A model generated the notes under the pieces. The model did not search any database. It had not been told where the DNA came from and saw only the letters and a list, made by a program, of their open reading frames with translations. Below, in pieces: positions 53,098 through 62,762 of a DNA stretch of 64,000 nucleotides. The position numbers and the translations under genes are program-made. This stretch comes from JAHKLT01 sp046197865 (lineage in GTDB: Archaea > Methanobacteriota > Methanobacteria > Methanobacteriales > Methanobacteriaceae): positions 1,488,001-1,552,000 of the forward strand of contig NZ_CP166990.1 in assembly GCF_046197865.1 (NCBI RefSeq). The letters are read 5' to 3'. Position 1 is the stretch's first letter; each line of letters begins with the position of its first letter.

Positions 53098-53934
53098 TTA
53101 TAATAATGCTTTTACGAGATCACTAGCTCTAACAATACCTACTAATTCTCCTTCGACATCAAGAACAGGAATTTGTTCGAAGTTTCCAGCTTTCATCTTT
53201 TTAGCACATTCAGAAACTTTGGTTTTTGTATTTGCAGTATCAACCTTTTCAGGAGAAACATCTTTTACAACTTTATCTGTAAATTTAAGATGGTTTTTCT
53301 CAATATATAAAACAGAAGTACTATCCCAAGACCATTTATCTCCTTCAGTACCTACAGTAGAGCTGTGTTCAGTCTTCTCAGAAATGATTTCACTTTCTTC
53401 AATAAAATCAGTTTCAGTTAAAATACTTGATAATTTTCCAGAGCTATTTAAACCAATAATAGTTTTTAAACCAAATTGCTTCATTATTTCAAAAGCCACA
53501 TTTAATGGAGTTTCATCCCATGTTGTAGGAACAGCTTTTTGCATATACATTCCAATAGAATCTTCAATATCTAATTTAGTTAATGCAATAGATACTATAT
53601 CAAAGGAAGTTATAATTCCAACTAATTCAAAATCATCATTAACAACAGGAATTCTTCTAATATCATTATCAACCATTCTTTCAGCTGCAACTTTTAAATC
53701 ATCATCAGGCTTAACAGTGATTAAATCTCTTGACATTAACATAGCAATTTGTTCTTCATCAGGATTTGTAATTAAATCTGAACGAGTAATTAATCCAACT
53801 AATTTAGTTGAGTCACCTTTTACAACTGGAATTGCTGAAATATTTTTCTTTCTTATTATTTCAAGCGCTTTTTCTCTGTTTCCAGGAACAGATACACTAA
53901 CAACTTTTTTCGACATTGCTTTTTTTACTAACAT
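53098..53934 (-). CDS. Four-CBS-domain regulatory protein
   Basis: A 278-residue protein made almost wholly of CBS motifs in two pairs: KKVVSVSVPGNREKALEIIR, RDLITVKPDDDLKVAAERM, the third at VPTTWDETPLNVAFEIM and the fourth at VKDVSPEKVDTANTKTKVSE. Each has the ISAIPVV or RRIPVV-type strand. CBS pairs bind adenine nucleotides (AMP, ATP or SAM) and switch partner activity. No enzymatic domain is attached. Neighbours give no clear target. Confidence 0.88.
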   Translation of the reverse strand: MLVKKAMSKKVVSVSVPGNREKALEIIRKKNISAIPVVKGDSTKLVGLITRSDLITNPDEEQIAMLMSRDLITVKPDDDLKVAAERMVDNDIRRIPVVNDDFELVGIITSFDIVSIALTKLDIEDSIGMYMQKAVPTTWDETPLNVAFEIMKQFGLKTIIGLNSSGKLSSILTETDFIEESEIISEKTEHSSTVGTEGDKWSWDSTSVLYIEKNHLKFTDKVVKDVSPEKVDTANTKTKVSECAKKMKAGNFEQIPVLDVEGELVGIVRASDLVKALL

Positions 53935-54013
53935 ATTATCACGACTAATAGTAAAATCTCTTATTTTAATAAATATTTATATAAAAAATATAGTTTAAAA
54001 AAAAATAGTGAAG

Positions 54014-54445
54014 TTAATGAATAACTAAAACAGAACATTTAGCTGCTTTAACAACTTTATCAGCAACACTACCCATTATAAGCCTATCAAATCCGCTTTT
54101 ACCAGAACTACCAATGACGACAAGATCAATATCCTCTCTATCAATAGTATCCAATATTACATCTGCAGGAGAACCTTCTTCTACTTTTAAAGTAATTTTA
54201 ACATCACTCTGAACTTCTTCTTTCATTTGTTCTACTTTTTCAAGATTTTTTTCGGTTTCCTTTTTTAACATTTCATTAACATGGTAAATAGTATCATCAG
54301 AAGGAAGACCCACGAAATAAGAATTTTCAACTACACTTAAAGCTAAAATCTCTGCTCCAGAAGCTTCAGCTAAAAATAATGCATGTTTTTCAGCCTTTTC
54401 TGCGTATTCAGAACCATCAGTTGGTAAAAGTATTTTTTTATACAT
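54014..54445 (-). CDS. Universal stress protein (UspA family)
   Basis: A 143-residue USP. The start KKILLPTDGSEYAEKAEKHA and the ATP-binding GSSGKSGFDRLIMGSVADKVV (G-x2-G-x9-G-S pattern) are both present. Such proteins dimerise and bind ATP under stress. It stands alone between the amidohydrolase and CBS genes, all minus strand, with GGGAGGA before the ATG. Confidence 0.92.
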   Translation of the reverse strand: MYKKILLPTDGSEYAEKAEKHALFLAEASGAEILALSVVENSYFVGLPSDDTIYHVNEMLKKETEKNLEKVEQMKEEVQSDVKITLKVEEGSPADVILDTIDREDIDLVVIGSSGKSGFDRLIMGSVADKVVKAAKCSVLVIH

Positions 54446-54478
54446 AATATTCCTCCCATAAATTAAAAATTACTGACA

Positions 54479-55618
54479 TTATTTATTAATAATTGTATCT
54501 TTATTTATAATATTTATTATATGTTTCGTTTCACACCTATTAATTATACTTAAATATGGATTTTTAGATAATCTAGTTGATATAAAAATTTCACAAAAAT
54601 TACCTTCTTTAATAAATGATTTATTTTTAATTAAAGAATTATTCATAGCTAATTTTAAAATGTTTTTAGAGTTAATATAATTATTTGAAGAATTTAACAT
54701 AGTTTTAAAAGTAAATTCTAATTCTCTAAACATATTAGGTGAATTAACCATTACATTATCAGTTCCTATACTAAGTGACAAATTTTTATTTAGTAGTTTT
54801 TCTAAAGGTGGAATCCCACAACTTAAAGCAGAATTAGCTCTTGGACAAATTGTAATGTTAGTATTTTTATTGATTAAGTTTAAATCATTATTAATTGGAT
54901 TGGTAAAGTGAACTAATTGATTAAAATTATTTTTAATTGCTAATTCAACCTCAGAATGTTGATGTTTACTAATTGAATTATTTTGTGCTTTGACAGTTTC
55001 AGCTACATGAATTGATGAAATTTTATTATTTTTAAAGCATTCCTCTGTAATTAAATTAGCTACCTCTTGTGATATTTCTCCAAAACCACTAGGTGCAATT
55101 CCATCAGCTACTTTTAAAAGTTTTCGGATAGCTATTTTAACTTTTTTTAGGTCTGGATCATTTTCATGAAATAAATTATCCCTAGCTAAAATGATAGGTT
55201 TAATTGGAATATCCTTTGAAGCTTCTTTAAGCAGTTTAACACCCTTTAACCCACCTTCTCTATAATCTATAAAATGACTTGTTCCAGATTGAACCATTTC
55301 ATTTAATGATTCTTTCATAGCATTTATTATATCAATATCTTCTGCATTTTCTAAAGCTAAATGTTTAATACCATTAGGAGGTTTAACTACCTCATCAAAT
55401 GATAAACCATAACCTTCATCTTTAATAATTGAATCTCCAATATGAGTATGAGAATTAATTAATGTTGGTGCAACAATGGAATTACTTGCATCAATTATTT
55501 CACCTTCTAAAATATCTTTTGAAATTTCTATGATTTTTCCATCATCAATTAAGATATTTTCTTTTAAAGGAGTTAAAGTAGAATCTTTTAAAATAATTCC
55601 ATTAGCTATTGTAATCAT
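54479..55618 (-). CDS. Amidohydrolase family deaminase-like protein
   Basis: A 379-residue metal-dependent hydrolase of the Atz/Trz/cytosine-deaminase-like group. First metal motif NSHTHIGDSI, then HVAETVKAQ, a His in QLVHFTNPIN and the catalytic Asp in SIGTDNVMVNSPNMF. Enzymes of this group deaminate 5'-deoxyadenosine, SAH/MTA or guanine. I cannot choose among them. It ends 34 bp before the UspA start region. Confidence 0.8.
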   Translation of the reverse strand: MITIANGIILKDSTLTPLKENILIDDGKIIEISKDILEGEIIDASNSIVAPTLINSHTHIGDSIIKDEGYGLSFDEVVKPPNGIKHLALENAEDIDIINAMKESLNEMVQSGTSHFIDYREGGLKGVKLLKEASKDIPIKPIILARDNLFHENDPDLKKVKIAIRKLLKVADGIAPSGFGEISQEVANLITEECFKNNKISSIHVAETVKAQNNSISKHQHSEVELAIKNNFNQLVHFTNPINNDLNLINKNTNITICPRANSALSCGIPPLEKLLNKNLSLSIGTDNVMVNSPNMFRELEFTFKTMLNSSNNYINSKNILKLAMNNSLIKNKSFIKEGNFCEIFISTRLSKNPYLSIINRCETKHIINIINKDTIINK

Positions 55619-55690
55619 TACAAAAATATATAGCTGACATTTTATATAATTTTAATTAATATTAAGAACTTTTTTATAAAATTAATTGAG

Positions 55691-56092
55691 ATGATTATTA
55701 TCAATAAAGAAGAAATTAGATATTTTTACAGAAACATTGTTCAATCAGGAGATGTTTATCGTATAAAATATAAAAATAAGGATTATGGAGAATTTAAAAA
55801 ATTATCAGATGCCTTATATGAAAGAGATTGTCTTTTTTATTGTAATTTCGATTATGATCTTCTTGTTGAATGCGATTTAGAAAATAAATATGAAAATAAA
55901 GACCTTCCACCTTTTCCAAAAGAAAGACCAAAAGGTAGAATAAAAGGAATACAAATGAATAAACAAGAAAGAGAAGGGAAAATAGAATTTGATCATTCAA
56001 AAGGGAAATTCTATATAAGAAAAGGAGATAGAATAATAGGTTACTACGATACAATGACTGAAGCTTATTATGTTAAAAAAAGTTTAAAATAA
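55691..56092 (+). CDS. Small protein with two AP2-like repeats
   Basis: 133 residues with an internal repeat: the first copy VYRIKYKNKDYGEFKKLSDAL (about 20-45) and the second KFYIRKGDRIIGYYDTMTEA (about 102-130), each three short strands then a helix. This three-strand-plus-helix pattern recalls AP2/integrase DNA-binding domains. A proline- and arginine-rich linker lies between them. The function is unknown; nucleic-acid binding is a plausible guess. Confidence 0.6.
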   Translation: MIIINKEEIRYFYRNIVQSGDVYRIKYKNKDYGEFKKLSDALYERDCLFYCNFDYDLLVECDLENKYENKDLPPFPKERPKGRIKGIQMNKQEREGKIEFDHSKGKFYIRKGDRIIGYYDTMTEAYYVKKSLK

Positions 56093-56127
56093 TAATTTTA
56101 AGTAGGATTATGTAAAATATAATCCCA

Positions 56128-59100
56128 CTACATATTTAAGTATTCATTTAAAGATCTAACTTCAAGTTTATTGTTTTGAATAGCTTCAATTGCATTTAGT
56201 GCTGCTCTTGCTCCTGCTAAAGTTGTAACATATGGAATTCCAAGTTCAATTGCCATTCTTCTTATAGTATAACCATCTTTTGCAGATTGTTTTCCTTCTG
56301 AAGTATTAATAATTAAATCAATTTGCTTATCTAAAATAGCTTCACGAATATTTGGAGATCCTTGTGATACCTTTTTAACCTTCTCAATATCTATTCCTTT
56401 AACAGAATCTGCAGTTCCACCAGTAGCTACAAGTTTAAAACCTAATCTATTAGCCTTCTCTGCAATTGTTTGGATTTTCTTTTTATCATGTTCTTTTACA
56501 CTTATAAAAATCTTACCTTCTTTAGGTAAATCCATTCCTGCAGCTAGCTGAGATTTATAAAATGCCATTCCAAAGCTTTCATCTATTCCAATACTCTCAC
56601 CAGTTGATTTCATTTCAGGTCCTAATATTGTATCAGATTCTGGTAATTTTAAAAATGGGAATACTGATTCTTTTACAGCTACATGATTTATTTTGATTTC
56701 TTTTGTAAGATTAAAATCCTTTAATTTTGATCCTGTCATAATCCAAGTAGCTACTTTTGCAAGTGGTACTCCAATAGCTTTACTTACAAATGGAACAGTT
56801 CTACTTGCTCTAGGATTTGCTTCAATAATATAAACCATTTCTTCATCTAGTTTAACTGCATATTGAATATTCATTAATCCTTTAACTTCAAGTTCTAAAG
56901 CTAATTTACGAGAATATTCACGAATGATATCTAAAATATGTTCTGGAATAGTTTGTGGCGGTATTACACATGCTGAATCACCAGAATGAACTCCTGCTTC
57001 TTCAATATGTTCCATAATTCCAGCTATAAATACATCTTCACCATCAGATAATATATCTACATCTAATTCAATTGCATCTTCTAAAAATTTATCTACTAAA
57101 ATAGGATGTTCTGGTGAAACCTTTACAGCTTCTTTCATATACTCTTCAAGCTCATCATTATCATAAACTATTTCCATAGCTCTTCCACCTATTACATAAG
57201 ATGGTCTAACAAGAACTGGGAAATTGATTTCTGAAGCGACTTTTTTAGCTTCTTCATAAGAATTTGCAAGTCCATATGGAGCTTGATGAATGTTTAATCT
57301 ATTAAGTAAGTCACTGAAAAGTTTCCTATCTTCTACCATATCAATGCTTTTATATGGAGTTCCTAAAATTTTAACTCCTGCATTTGCAAGTGGTACAGCT
57401 AAGTTGATTGATGTTTGACCACCAAATTGTACAATTACTCCATATGGTTTTTCTTTATCAATAACATTCATTACATCTTCAAATGTTAATGGTTCAAAAA
57501 ATAGCTTATCAGAAATGTCATAATCAGTACTTACAGTCTCAGGATTATTATTTATTAAAATTGTTTCAATATCTTTATCTTTTAATGCTAGTGATGAGTG
57601 AACACAGCAATAATCAAATTCTATTCCTTGACCTATTCTAATTGGCCCTGCTCCAATAATTACAATTTTCTTTTTATTACTTGATTGAAGCTCATTACCA
57701 ATATCATAGCTACTATAATAATATGGTGTTTTAGCTTCAAATTCAGCTGCACAAGTATCTACCATCTTATAAGATGTACTTACATTTAAAGTATTTGATA
57801 AATTTCTTATATATTCTTCTGTTTGATTAGATAATCTAGCTAATTTATTATTTGAAAATCCTAATTGTTTTGCTTTTCTAAAGAATTTAGAATCTTTTAA
57901 GTTCTCTTCAGATATTTTCTTTTCAAAATCAACAATATTTTTAATTTTATATAAGAAGAATGAATCCATATTAGTAAGTTCTTGTAATTTATCAATAGTC
58001 ATTCCATCTTTAATAGCTTTATAAATTTGGAAAAATCTATCATCTGTTGGATTTATCAAATCATCTTCTGTATAATCGATTTCTTCAAAACCCATATATC
58101 CCATATCAAGAGATCTAATAGCTTTTTGGAGTGCTTCTTCTAGTGTTCTACCAATTGCCATTACTTCTCCTGTAGCTTTCATTTGAACTCCAATTTTTCT
58201 ATTGATTCCTTTAAATTTATCAAATGGCCATCTTGGAATTTTTACAACAACATAATCAATAGCTGGTTCAAATGATGCTGGTGTTTCTTTTGTTATATCA
58301 TTTTGAATTTCATCTAATGTTAGGCCTAATGCGATTTTTGATGATATTTTAGCTATTGGATAACCTGTAGCTTTAGATGCAAGTGCACTACTACGACTTA
58401 CACGAGGATTTACTTCAATAACTTTGTATTCTCCTGTTTCAGGATTAACTGCAAATTGTATATTACATCCTCCTTGAATACCAAGAGCTCTGATGATTTT
58501 AATAGATGCATCTCTTAAGCTTTGTGCTTCTGTGTCATTGAGGTTTTGTGCTGGTGCAACAACGACACTTTCACCTGTATGGATTCCCATAGGATCAATA
58601 TTTTCCATATTACAAATAATAATACAAGTGTCTTCTTTATCTCTCATTACTTCATACTCAAATTCTTTCCATCCTAAAACAGATTCATCTATAAGAACTT
58701 GATTAATAAAACTCATATCTAGACCGTGGCGTGCAATTTCAATAAGTTCTTCTTCGTTTGTTGCAACTCCTCCACCAGTTCCACCAAGTGTAAATGCTGG
58801 TCTAACAATTACAGGATATCCAATATCTTCAACTGCTTTTATTGCATCTTCAATACTTTCAACTGCATGACATTTAGGAATTGGTTCATTTAATTTATTC
58901 ATGAAATGTCCAAATAAATCCCTATCTTCAACGTCTTTAATTGTTTGAACATTAGAACCTAAAACTTTAATGTTATCAAGTAATCCTAAATCTCCAAGAC
59001 CAGTAGCTATATTTAAACCTGTTTGTCCACCCATAGTAGGTAATATTGCATCAACATTTTCTTTTTCAATAATTTTTGCAACAATTTCTGGTGTTAATGG

Positions 59101-59301
59101 TTCTGCATAAACTACATCAGCCATATCTAAATCTGTTTGAATTGTAGCAGGATTACTATTAATTAAAACAGTTTCAATTCCTTCTTCTTTAAGTGATTTA
59201 CATGCTTGTGAACCAGAATAATCAAACTCTGCAGCTTGACCAATTTGAATAGGTCCAGAACCAATTATAAGTACTTTTTTAATATCTTCATCAATAGGCA
59301 T
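56128..59301 (-). CDS. carB: Carbamoyl phosphate synthase large subunit
   Basis: A 1057-residue enzyme with both ATP-grasp halves in one chain. N-terminal half: KKVLIIGSGPIQIGQAAEFDYSG and EVNPRVSRSSALASKATGYP. Second half: KKIVIIGAGPIRIGQGIEFDYCC and EANPRASRTVPFVSKAIG. C-terminal MGS-like allosteric domain from about 935. It makes carbamoyl phosphate for pyrimidines and arginine. Unlike some methanogens the gene is not split. I prefer the ATG at 59301, nine bases after GAGG, over one four codons upstream. carA precedes it. Confidence 0.97.
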   Translation of the reverse strand: MPIDEDIKKVLIIGSGPIQIGQAAEFDYSGSQACKSLKEEGIETVLINSNPATIQTDLDMADVVYAEPLTPEIVAKIIEKENVDAILPTMGGQTGLNIATGLGDLGLLDNIKVLGSNVQTIKDVEDRDLFGHFMNKLNEPIPKCHAVESIEDAIKAVEDIGYPVIVRPAFTLGGTGGGVATNEEELIEIARHGLDMSFINQVLIDESVLGWKEFEYEVMRDKEDTCIIICNMENIDPMGIHTGESVVVAPAQNLNDTEAQSLRDASIKIIRALGIQGGCNIQFAVNPETGEYKVIEVNPRVSRSSALASKATGYPIAKISSKIALGLTLDEIQNDITKETPASFEPAIDYVVVKIPRWPFDKFKGINRKIGVQMKATGEVMAIGRTLEEALQKAIRSLDMGYMGFEEIDYTEDDLINPTDDRFFQIYKAIKDGMTIDKLQELTNMDSFFLYKIKNIVDFEKKISEENLKDSKFFRKAKQLGFSNNKLARLSNQTEEYIRNLSNTLNVSTSYKMVDTCAAEFEAKTPYYYSSYDIGNELQSSNKKKIVIIGAGPIRIGQGIEFDYCCVHSSLALKDKDIETILINNNPETVSTDYDISDKLFFEPLTFEDVMNVIDKEKPYGVIVQFGGQTSINLAVPLANAGVKILGTPYKSIDMVEDRKLFSDLLNRLNIHQAPYGLANSYEEAKKVASEINFPVLVRPSYVIGGRAMEIVYDNDELEEYMKEAVKVSPEHPILVDKFLEDAIELDVDILSDGEDVFIAGIMEHIEEAGVHSGDSACVIPPQTIPEHILDIIREYSRKLALELEVKGLMNIQYAVKLDEEMVYIIEANPRASRTVPFVSKAIGVPLAKVATWIMTGSKLKDFNLTKEIKINHVAVKESVFPFLKLPESDTILGPEMKSTGESIGIDESFGMAFYKSQLAAGMDLPKEGKIFISVKEHDKKKIQTIAEKANRLGFKLVATGGTADSVKGIDIEKVKKVSQGSPNIREAILDKQIDLIINTSEGKQSAKDGYTIRRMAIELGIPYVTTLAGARAALNAIEAIQNNKLEVRSLNEYLNM

Positions 59302-59321
59302 TGTAATCCTCATTTAAATAA

Positions 59322-60404
59322 TTAGTATTCATCCATCATTTTAGTAAAATCATCAAATATAAATCTTGTATCATTTGGACCAGGCCCAGCTTCAGGGTGG
59401 TACTGAATACAAAGCATAGAAAGTTCTTTATGAGAAATTCCTTCACTAGTACCATCATTTAAGTTAACTTGTGTAAGTTCCAAATCTGTATCAGATAAAG
59501 ATTCTTTATCAATTGTAAAACCGTGATTTTGAGAAGTCATAAACACTTTACCAGATTCTAAATCTTTTACTGGTTGGTTTGCCCCTCTGTGACCAAACTT
59601 CATTTTATAACTTTTTGCACCAAAAGATTTAGCTATTAACTGTTGACCCATACATATACCAAATAAAGGTAATCTATTAGCTATTTTTTGAACTGTAGAA
59701 ATTGTTTCACTTACTCTATCAGGATTTCCAGGCCCACAAGAAATCATAAGTCCTTGTGGAGAATAATCTAAAATTGTTTTATAATCAGTATCATAAGGGA
59801 ATAATGTAATTCCAATCTCCCTATCTAAAAATGAGTTAATAATATTCTTTTTAACACCACAATCAATAATAGCTACTTTTTTATTAAAATCTTCTCCAAA
59901 GTTTTTAATTTCTTTAGTTGAAACTTTTGGAACAAGATCAATATCAGTAATATGAGGATGATTACAAGCCATAGCTATTAATTCATCATCATCAGCATTA
60001 TCAGTAGAAAGTGCACCTCTCATAGAACCAAGTTCACGAATTTTAATTGTTAAATCCCTGGTATCAACTCCACTAATTCCAGGTACTTTAAATTCTTTTA
60101 AGAATTCATCTAAAGTTTTTTGAGCTGAAAAATTTGAAACATTTCTGCAAACTTCCCTTACAATAAATCCTTCTGCATGGACTTTATTTGATTGATACCA
60201 ATCTTCACTAACTCCATGGTTACCTTCTAAAGGATAAGTTGACATTAAAATATCTCCTTTAAATGAAGGATCAGTTAAACTTTCTGTATAACCCGTCATA
60301 CCTGTTGCAAAAACAACCTCACCAGCAATAGTTGTTTCATGACCAAACCCTTCTCCTTTAATAACGGTTCCGTCTTCTAAAGCTATTTTAGCCTCTATTT
60401 CCAT
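59322..60404 (-). CDS. carA: Carbamoyl phosphate synthase small subunit
   Basis: A 360-residue glutaminase that provides ammonia to CarB. The class I glutamine amidotransferase triad is seen in PLFGICMGQQLIAKSFGAK (Cys) and MLCIQYHPEAGPGPNDT (His and Glu). The N-terminal CarA domain includes TGMTGYTESLTDPSF. It lies 8 bases before carB's region on the same strand, clearly one operon. Confidence 0.97.
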   Translation of the reverse strand: MEIEAKIALEDGTVIKGEGFGHETTIAGEVVFATGMTGYTESLTDPSFKGDILMSTYPLEGNHGVSEDWYQSNKVHAEGFIVREVCRNVSNFSAQKTLDEFLKEFKVPGISGVDTRDLTIKIRELGSMRGALSTDNADDDELIAMACNHPHITDIDLVPKVSTKEIKNFGEDFNKKVAIIDCGVKKNIINSFLDREIGITLFPYDTDYKTILDYSPQGLMISCGPGNPDRVSETISTVQKIANRLPLFGICMGQQLIAKSFGAKSYKMKFGHRGANQPVKDLESGKVFMTSQNHGFTIDKESLSDTDLELTQVNLNDGTSEGISHKELSMLCIQYHPEAGPGPNDTRFIFDDFTKMMDEY

Positions 60405-60478
60405 TAAATCACCATTAACATAATTATCATCTATCTTTAATATTTATCTTTTTAATATCTAATAAAGATTTACATGAA

Positions 60479-61147
60479 TTATTTTTCTGCGTAAATTATT
60501 GCAAAAATATAATATTTATAAGGGACCCCAAGATCTTTAAAACCAATTTCTTTGAGCCATTTTAATTGATCTAAAAGTGTACTTGGTTTATCGAATTTTC
60601 TACGTTCATCAGCTACTTTAATATAATCTTTATCTAATGGAGAGTTTAAAATCTTCTGATTTAAATTATATTTAAATATGTTTTCAAGTTTTTCAGATGA
60701 ACTTAAAACTTGGTCTGCATTTATAAAAATTCCATTACTTTTTAAATAATCAAAACACTTCATGTAAAGTTTCTTTTTATCATCTTCTTCTAGATGATGA
60801 ATAGATAATGAAGAAATGATAATATCAAAGTCATTATTAAAATCTAAGTTTAAATAATCATCACAAATATAAGTAATGTTTTTATTATCATTAAATCTAA
60901 TTTTAGCTTTATTTAACATCTCCTCAGATAAATCAACTAAAGTTATATTGGCATTTGGAAATTTATCTAAAATAAACTTTGAAAATAAACCAGTTCCTGC
61001 ACCTAAATCTAGTACTTTAGGATTATCACCATTGAAATCTATAATTTCTGTAGCTATCCCGTAAAAATCATCAAAACAAGGAATTAAATGTTTTCTATTT
61101 TTATCATATTCTTCTGCAGCCTCATCAAACTTTTCTTTAATAGACAT
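60479..61147 (-). CDS. Class I SAM-dependent methyltransferase
   Basis: About 222 residues. Motif I is VLDLGAGTGLFSKFILDKFP, followed by ITLVDLSEEMLNKAKIRF and the later DIIISSLSIHHLEEDDKKKL of UbiE/CmoA-like small-molecule or tRNA methyltransferases. The substrate is unknown. ATG at 61147, six bases after GAGGT; the TTG upstream is less likely. It begins one base after the nadC stop. Confidence 0.88.
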   Translation of the reverse strand: MSIKEKFDEAAEEYDKNRKHLIPCFDDFYGIATEIIDFNGDNPKVLDLGAGTGLFSKFILDKFPNANITLVDLSEEMLNKAKIRFNDNKNITYICDDYLNLDFNNDFDIIISSLSIHHLEEDDKKKLYMKCFDYLKSNGIFINADQVLSSSEKLENIFKYNLNQKILNSPLDKDYIKVADERRKFDKPSTLLDQLKWLKEIGFKDLGVPYKYYIFAIIYAEK

Positions 61148-61148
61148 T

Positions 61149-61982
61149 TTATACCTCAATATTTAAACTAAAATTAAGACTTCCTGAAGAGTGAGTTAAT
61201 GCACCTAAAGAAATAATATCAACATCTAATAAGGCATAATCTTCAATATTTTCATTATTTATTCCACCAGAAACTTCAATTAAAATTTTATCCCTAATAT
61301 TTAGTTTAGATAATTCATTTAAAACTTCTTTAATTTCTGTAGGACTCATGTTATCAAGCATTACAATATCAGCACCATTTTGAACACATTCAATTGCATC
61401 ATTTAATGTTTCAACTTCTATTTCAATCTTTTTAGAAAAACTTATCTTTGATTTAGCTATTTTTAAAGCTTTTAAAGGATTTCCAACAATAGCTATATGA
61501 TTATCTTTAATTAAAACCATATCATCAAGTGCGAATCTATGAGGATCTGCTCCACCAATTGAAATAGCCATCTTATCAAATTTAGCTATTGCAGGTGATG
61601 TTTTCCTTGTTCCTGCAACTGTACATTTTGGATTAATTTTTTTTACTTTATTTACAACATTATTTGTATATGTAGCTACTCCACTCATTCTCATAGCTAT
61701 GTTTAAAACAGTTCTCTCTAAAAGTAGAATTTTTAAAGCATTACCTTTAATTTTAAAGAGTAAATCTCCTTTATTTATTTTTGTAGAATCTTTTTTAAGT
61801 TCAAGAATTTCAATATTATTTTCATTAAATATTTCTTGAATGATTTTAGAACCTGCAAAAATACCTTGATCTTTAGATTTTATTGTAGCTATAACTTCTT
61901 TTTCATCATTAATTAAAATATTTGAAGTTATATCTCCAAATCCCTCATCTTCTTCTAACATATATTCAATTATCTTCATCAT
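61149..61982 (-). CDS. nadC: Nicotinate-nucleotide pyrophosphorylase (quinolinate phosphoribosyltransferase)
   Basis: About 277 residues, making nicotinate mononucleotide from quinolinate and PRPP. Motifs: LEEDEGFGDITSNIL at the start, VAGTRKTSPAIAKFDKMAISIGG with substrate-binding Arg/Lys, KDNHIAIVG and IMLDNMSPTEIKEVL. The aspartate dehydrogenase at 35.7-36.4 kb supplies the pathway's first step. Three consecutive starts (TTG, ATG, ATG); I prefer 61982. Confidence 0.95.
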   Translation of the reverse strand: MMKIIEYMLEEDEGFGDITSNILINDEKEVIATIKSKDQGIFAGSKIIQEIFNENNIEILELKKDSTKINKGDLLFKIKGNALKILLLERTVLNIAMRMSGVATYTNNVVNKVKKINPKCTVAGTRKTSPAIAKFDKMAISIGGADPHRFALDDMVLIKDNHIAIVGNPLKALKIAKSKISFSKKIEIEVETLNDAIECVQNGADIVMLDNMSPTEIKEVLNELSKLNIRDKILIEVSGGINNENIEDYALLDVDIISLGALTHSSGSLNFSLNIEV

Positions 61983-62070
61983 CAAATCACGAAATAGATT
62001 ATAATTAAATATATTTTTATTTTAAGTGATTATTAAAATTTTTTTATAATTAAAAAATATTAAATTAATT

Positions 62071-62667
62071 TTATCTTTTTCTACCTAAAAATCTTCTATC
62101 TTCAAATAACAAATTTAAAAGTGCAAAAAGCACTGGAAAGCCCATAAATAATATTATTGAAATTTCTGGGAAAATAAAAAATGAAATAATAAAAATTATG
62201 AGTAAACTAAATAATAAGAGAAAATGTCTGTTTGTCTCTGATCCTTCATGACCATGAGGTCTTTCTAAACCATTTTCTTTAACAGCTTCATTAAAAAGTT
62301 GAAAATAGCTAGTATAAACTAAAATATATAATATATCATAAGCTAATACTGGAACAATTTCTGTAGGATATTCTAAAACCCATTTTGTAAATATAGGTAG
62401 AAGTGCTAAGAAGAATAAAAAAACTAAGTTTTTCCAAGTTAATTTATTAGTTATTTTATCTATTTTATCAATTAAAAAATGGTGTTTATTCCAAAATGAT
62501 CCTACAATAAAAAAACTTACAAAAAATATAAAAATAAAGTATAGGAAACTTAAAATAGATTCAAAAGTAAAATCTTTTGGTATTGGAATTTCTAAAACCA
62601 TAATAGTAATTATTATAGCCATTACTCCATCAGAAAATGATTCAAATCTATGTTTTGATAATTCCAT
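62071..62667 (-). CDS. TMEM175-like potassium channel protein (DUF1211)
   Basis: A 198-residue membrane protein with the FSDGVMAIIITIMVLEI signature near the N-terminus, which in bacterial and archaeal TMEM175 homologues lines the potassium pore. Five to six membrane segments follow with HRFESFSDGVM as the conserved arginine-containing opening and GSFWNKHHFLIDKID in a loop. A dimer or tetramer channel is expected. Divergent from rnz. Confidence 0.85.
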   Translation of the reverse strand: MELSKHRFESFSDGVMAIIITIMVLEIPIPKDFTFESILSFLYFIFIFFVSFFIVGSFWNKHHFLIDKIDKITNKLTWKNLVFLFFLALLPIFTKWVLEYPTEIVPVLAYDILYILVYTSYFQLFNEAVKENGLERPHGHEGSETNRHFLLLFSLLIIFIISFFIFPEISIILFMGFPVLFALLNLLFEDRRFLGRKR

Positions 62668-62762
62668 GAATATAATTTAAACATTTTGTAATATATAATT
62701 TTATATAAATTCAAGGCAAAATATATAAATAATTCAAATTTTAAAAAATTCTTAGTGATTTA

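Noticed and set aside
53000..53998. Long plus-strand reading frame of 332 codons opposite the CBS protein gene
   Set aside because: It is the reverse shadow of the CBS gene, rich in Ser/Thr/Phe with no start signal or family motif; the minus-strand protein has clear CBS repeats.
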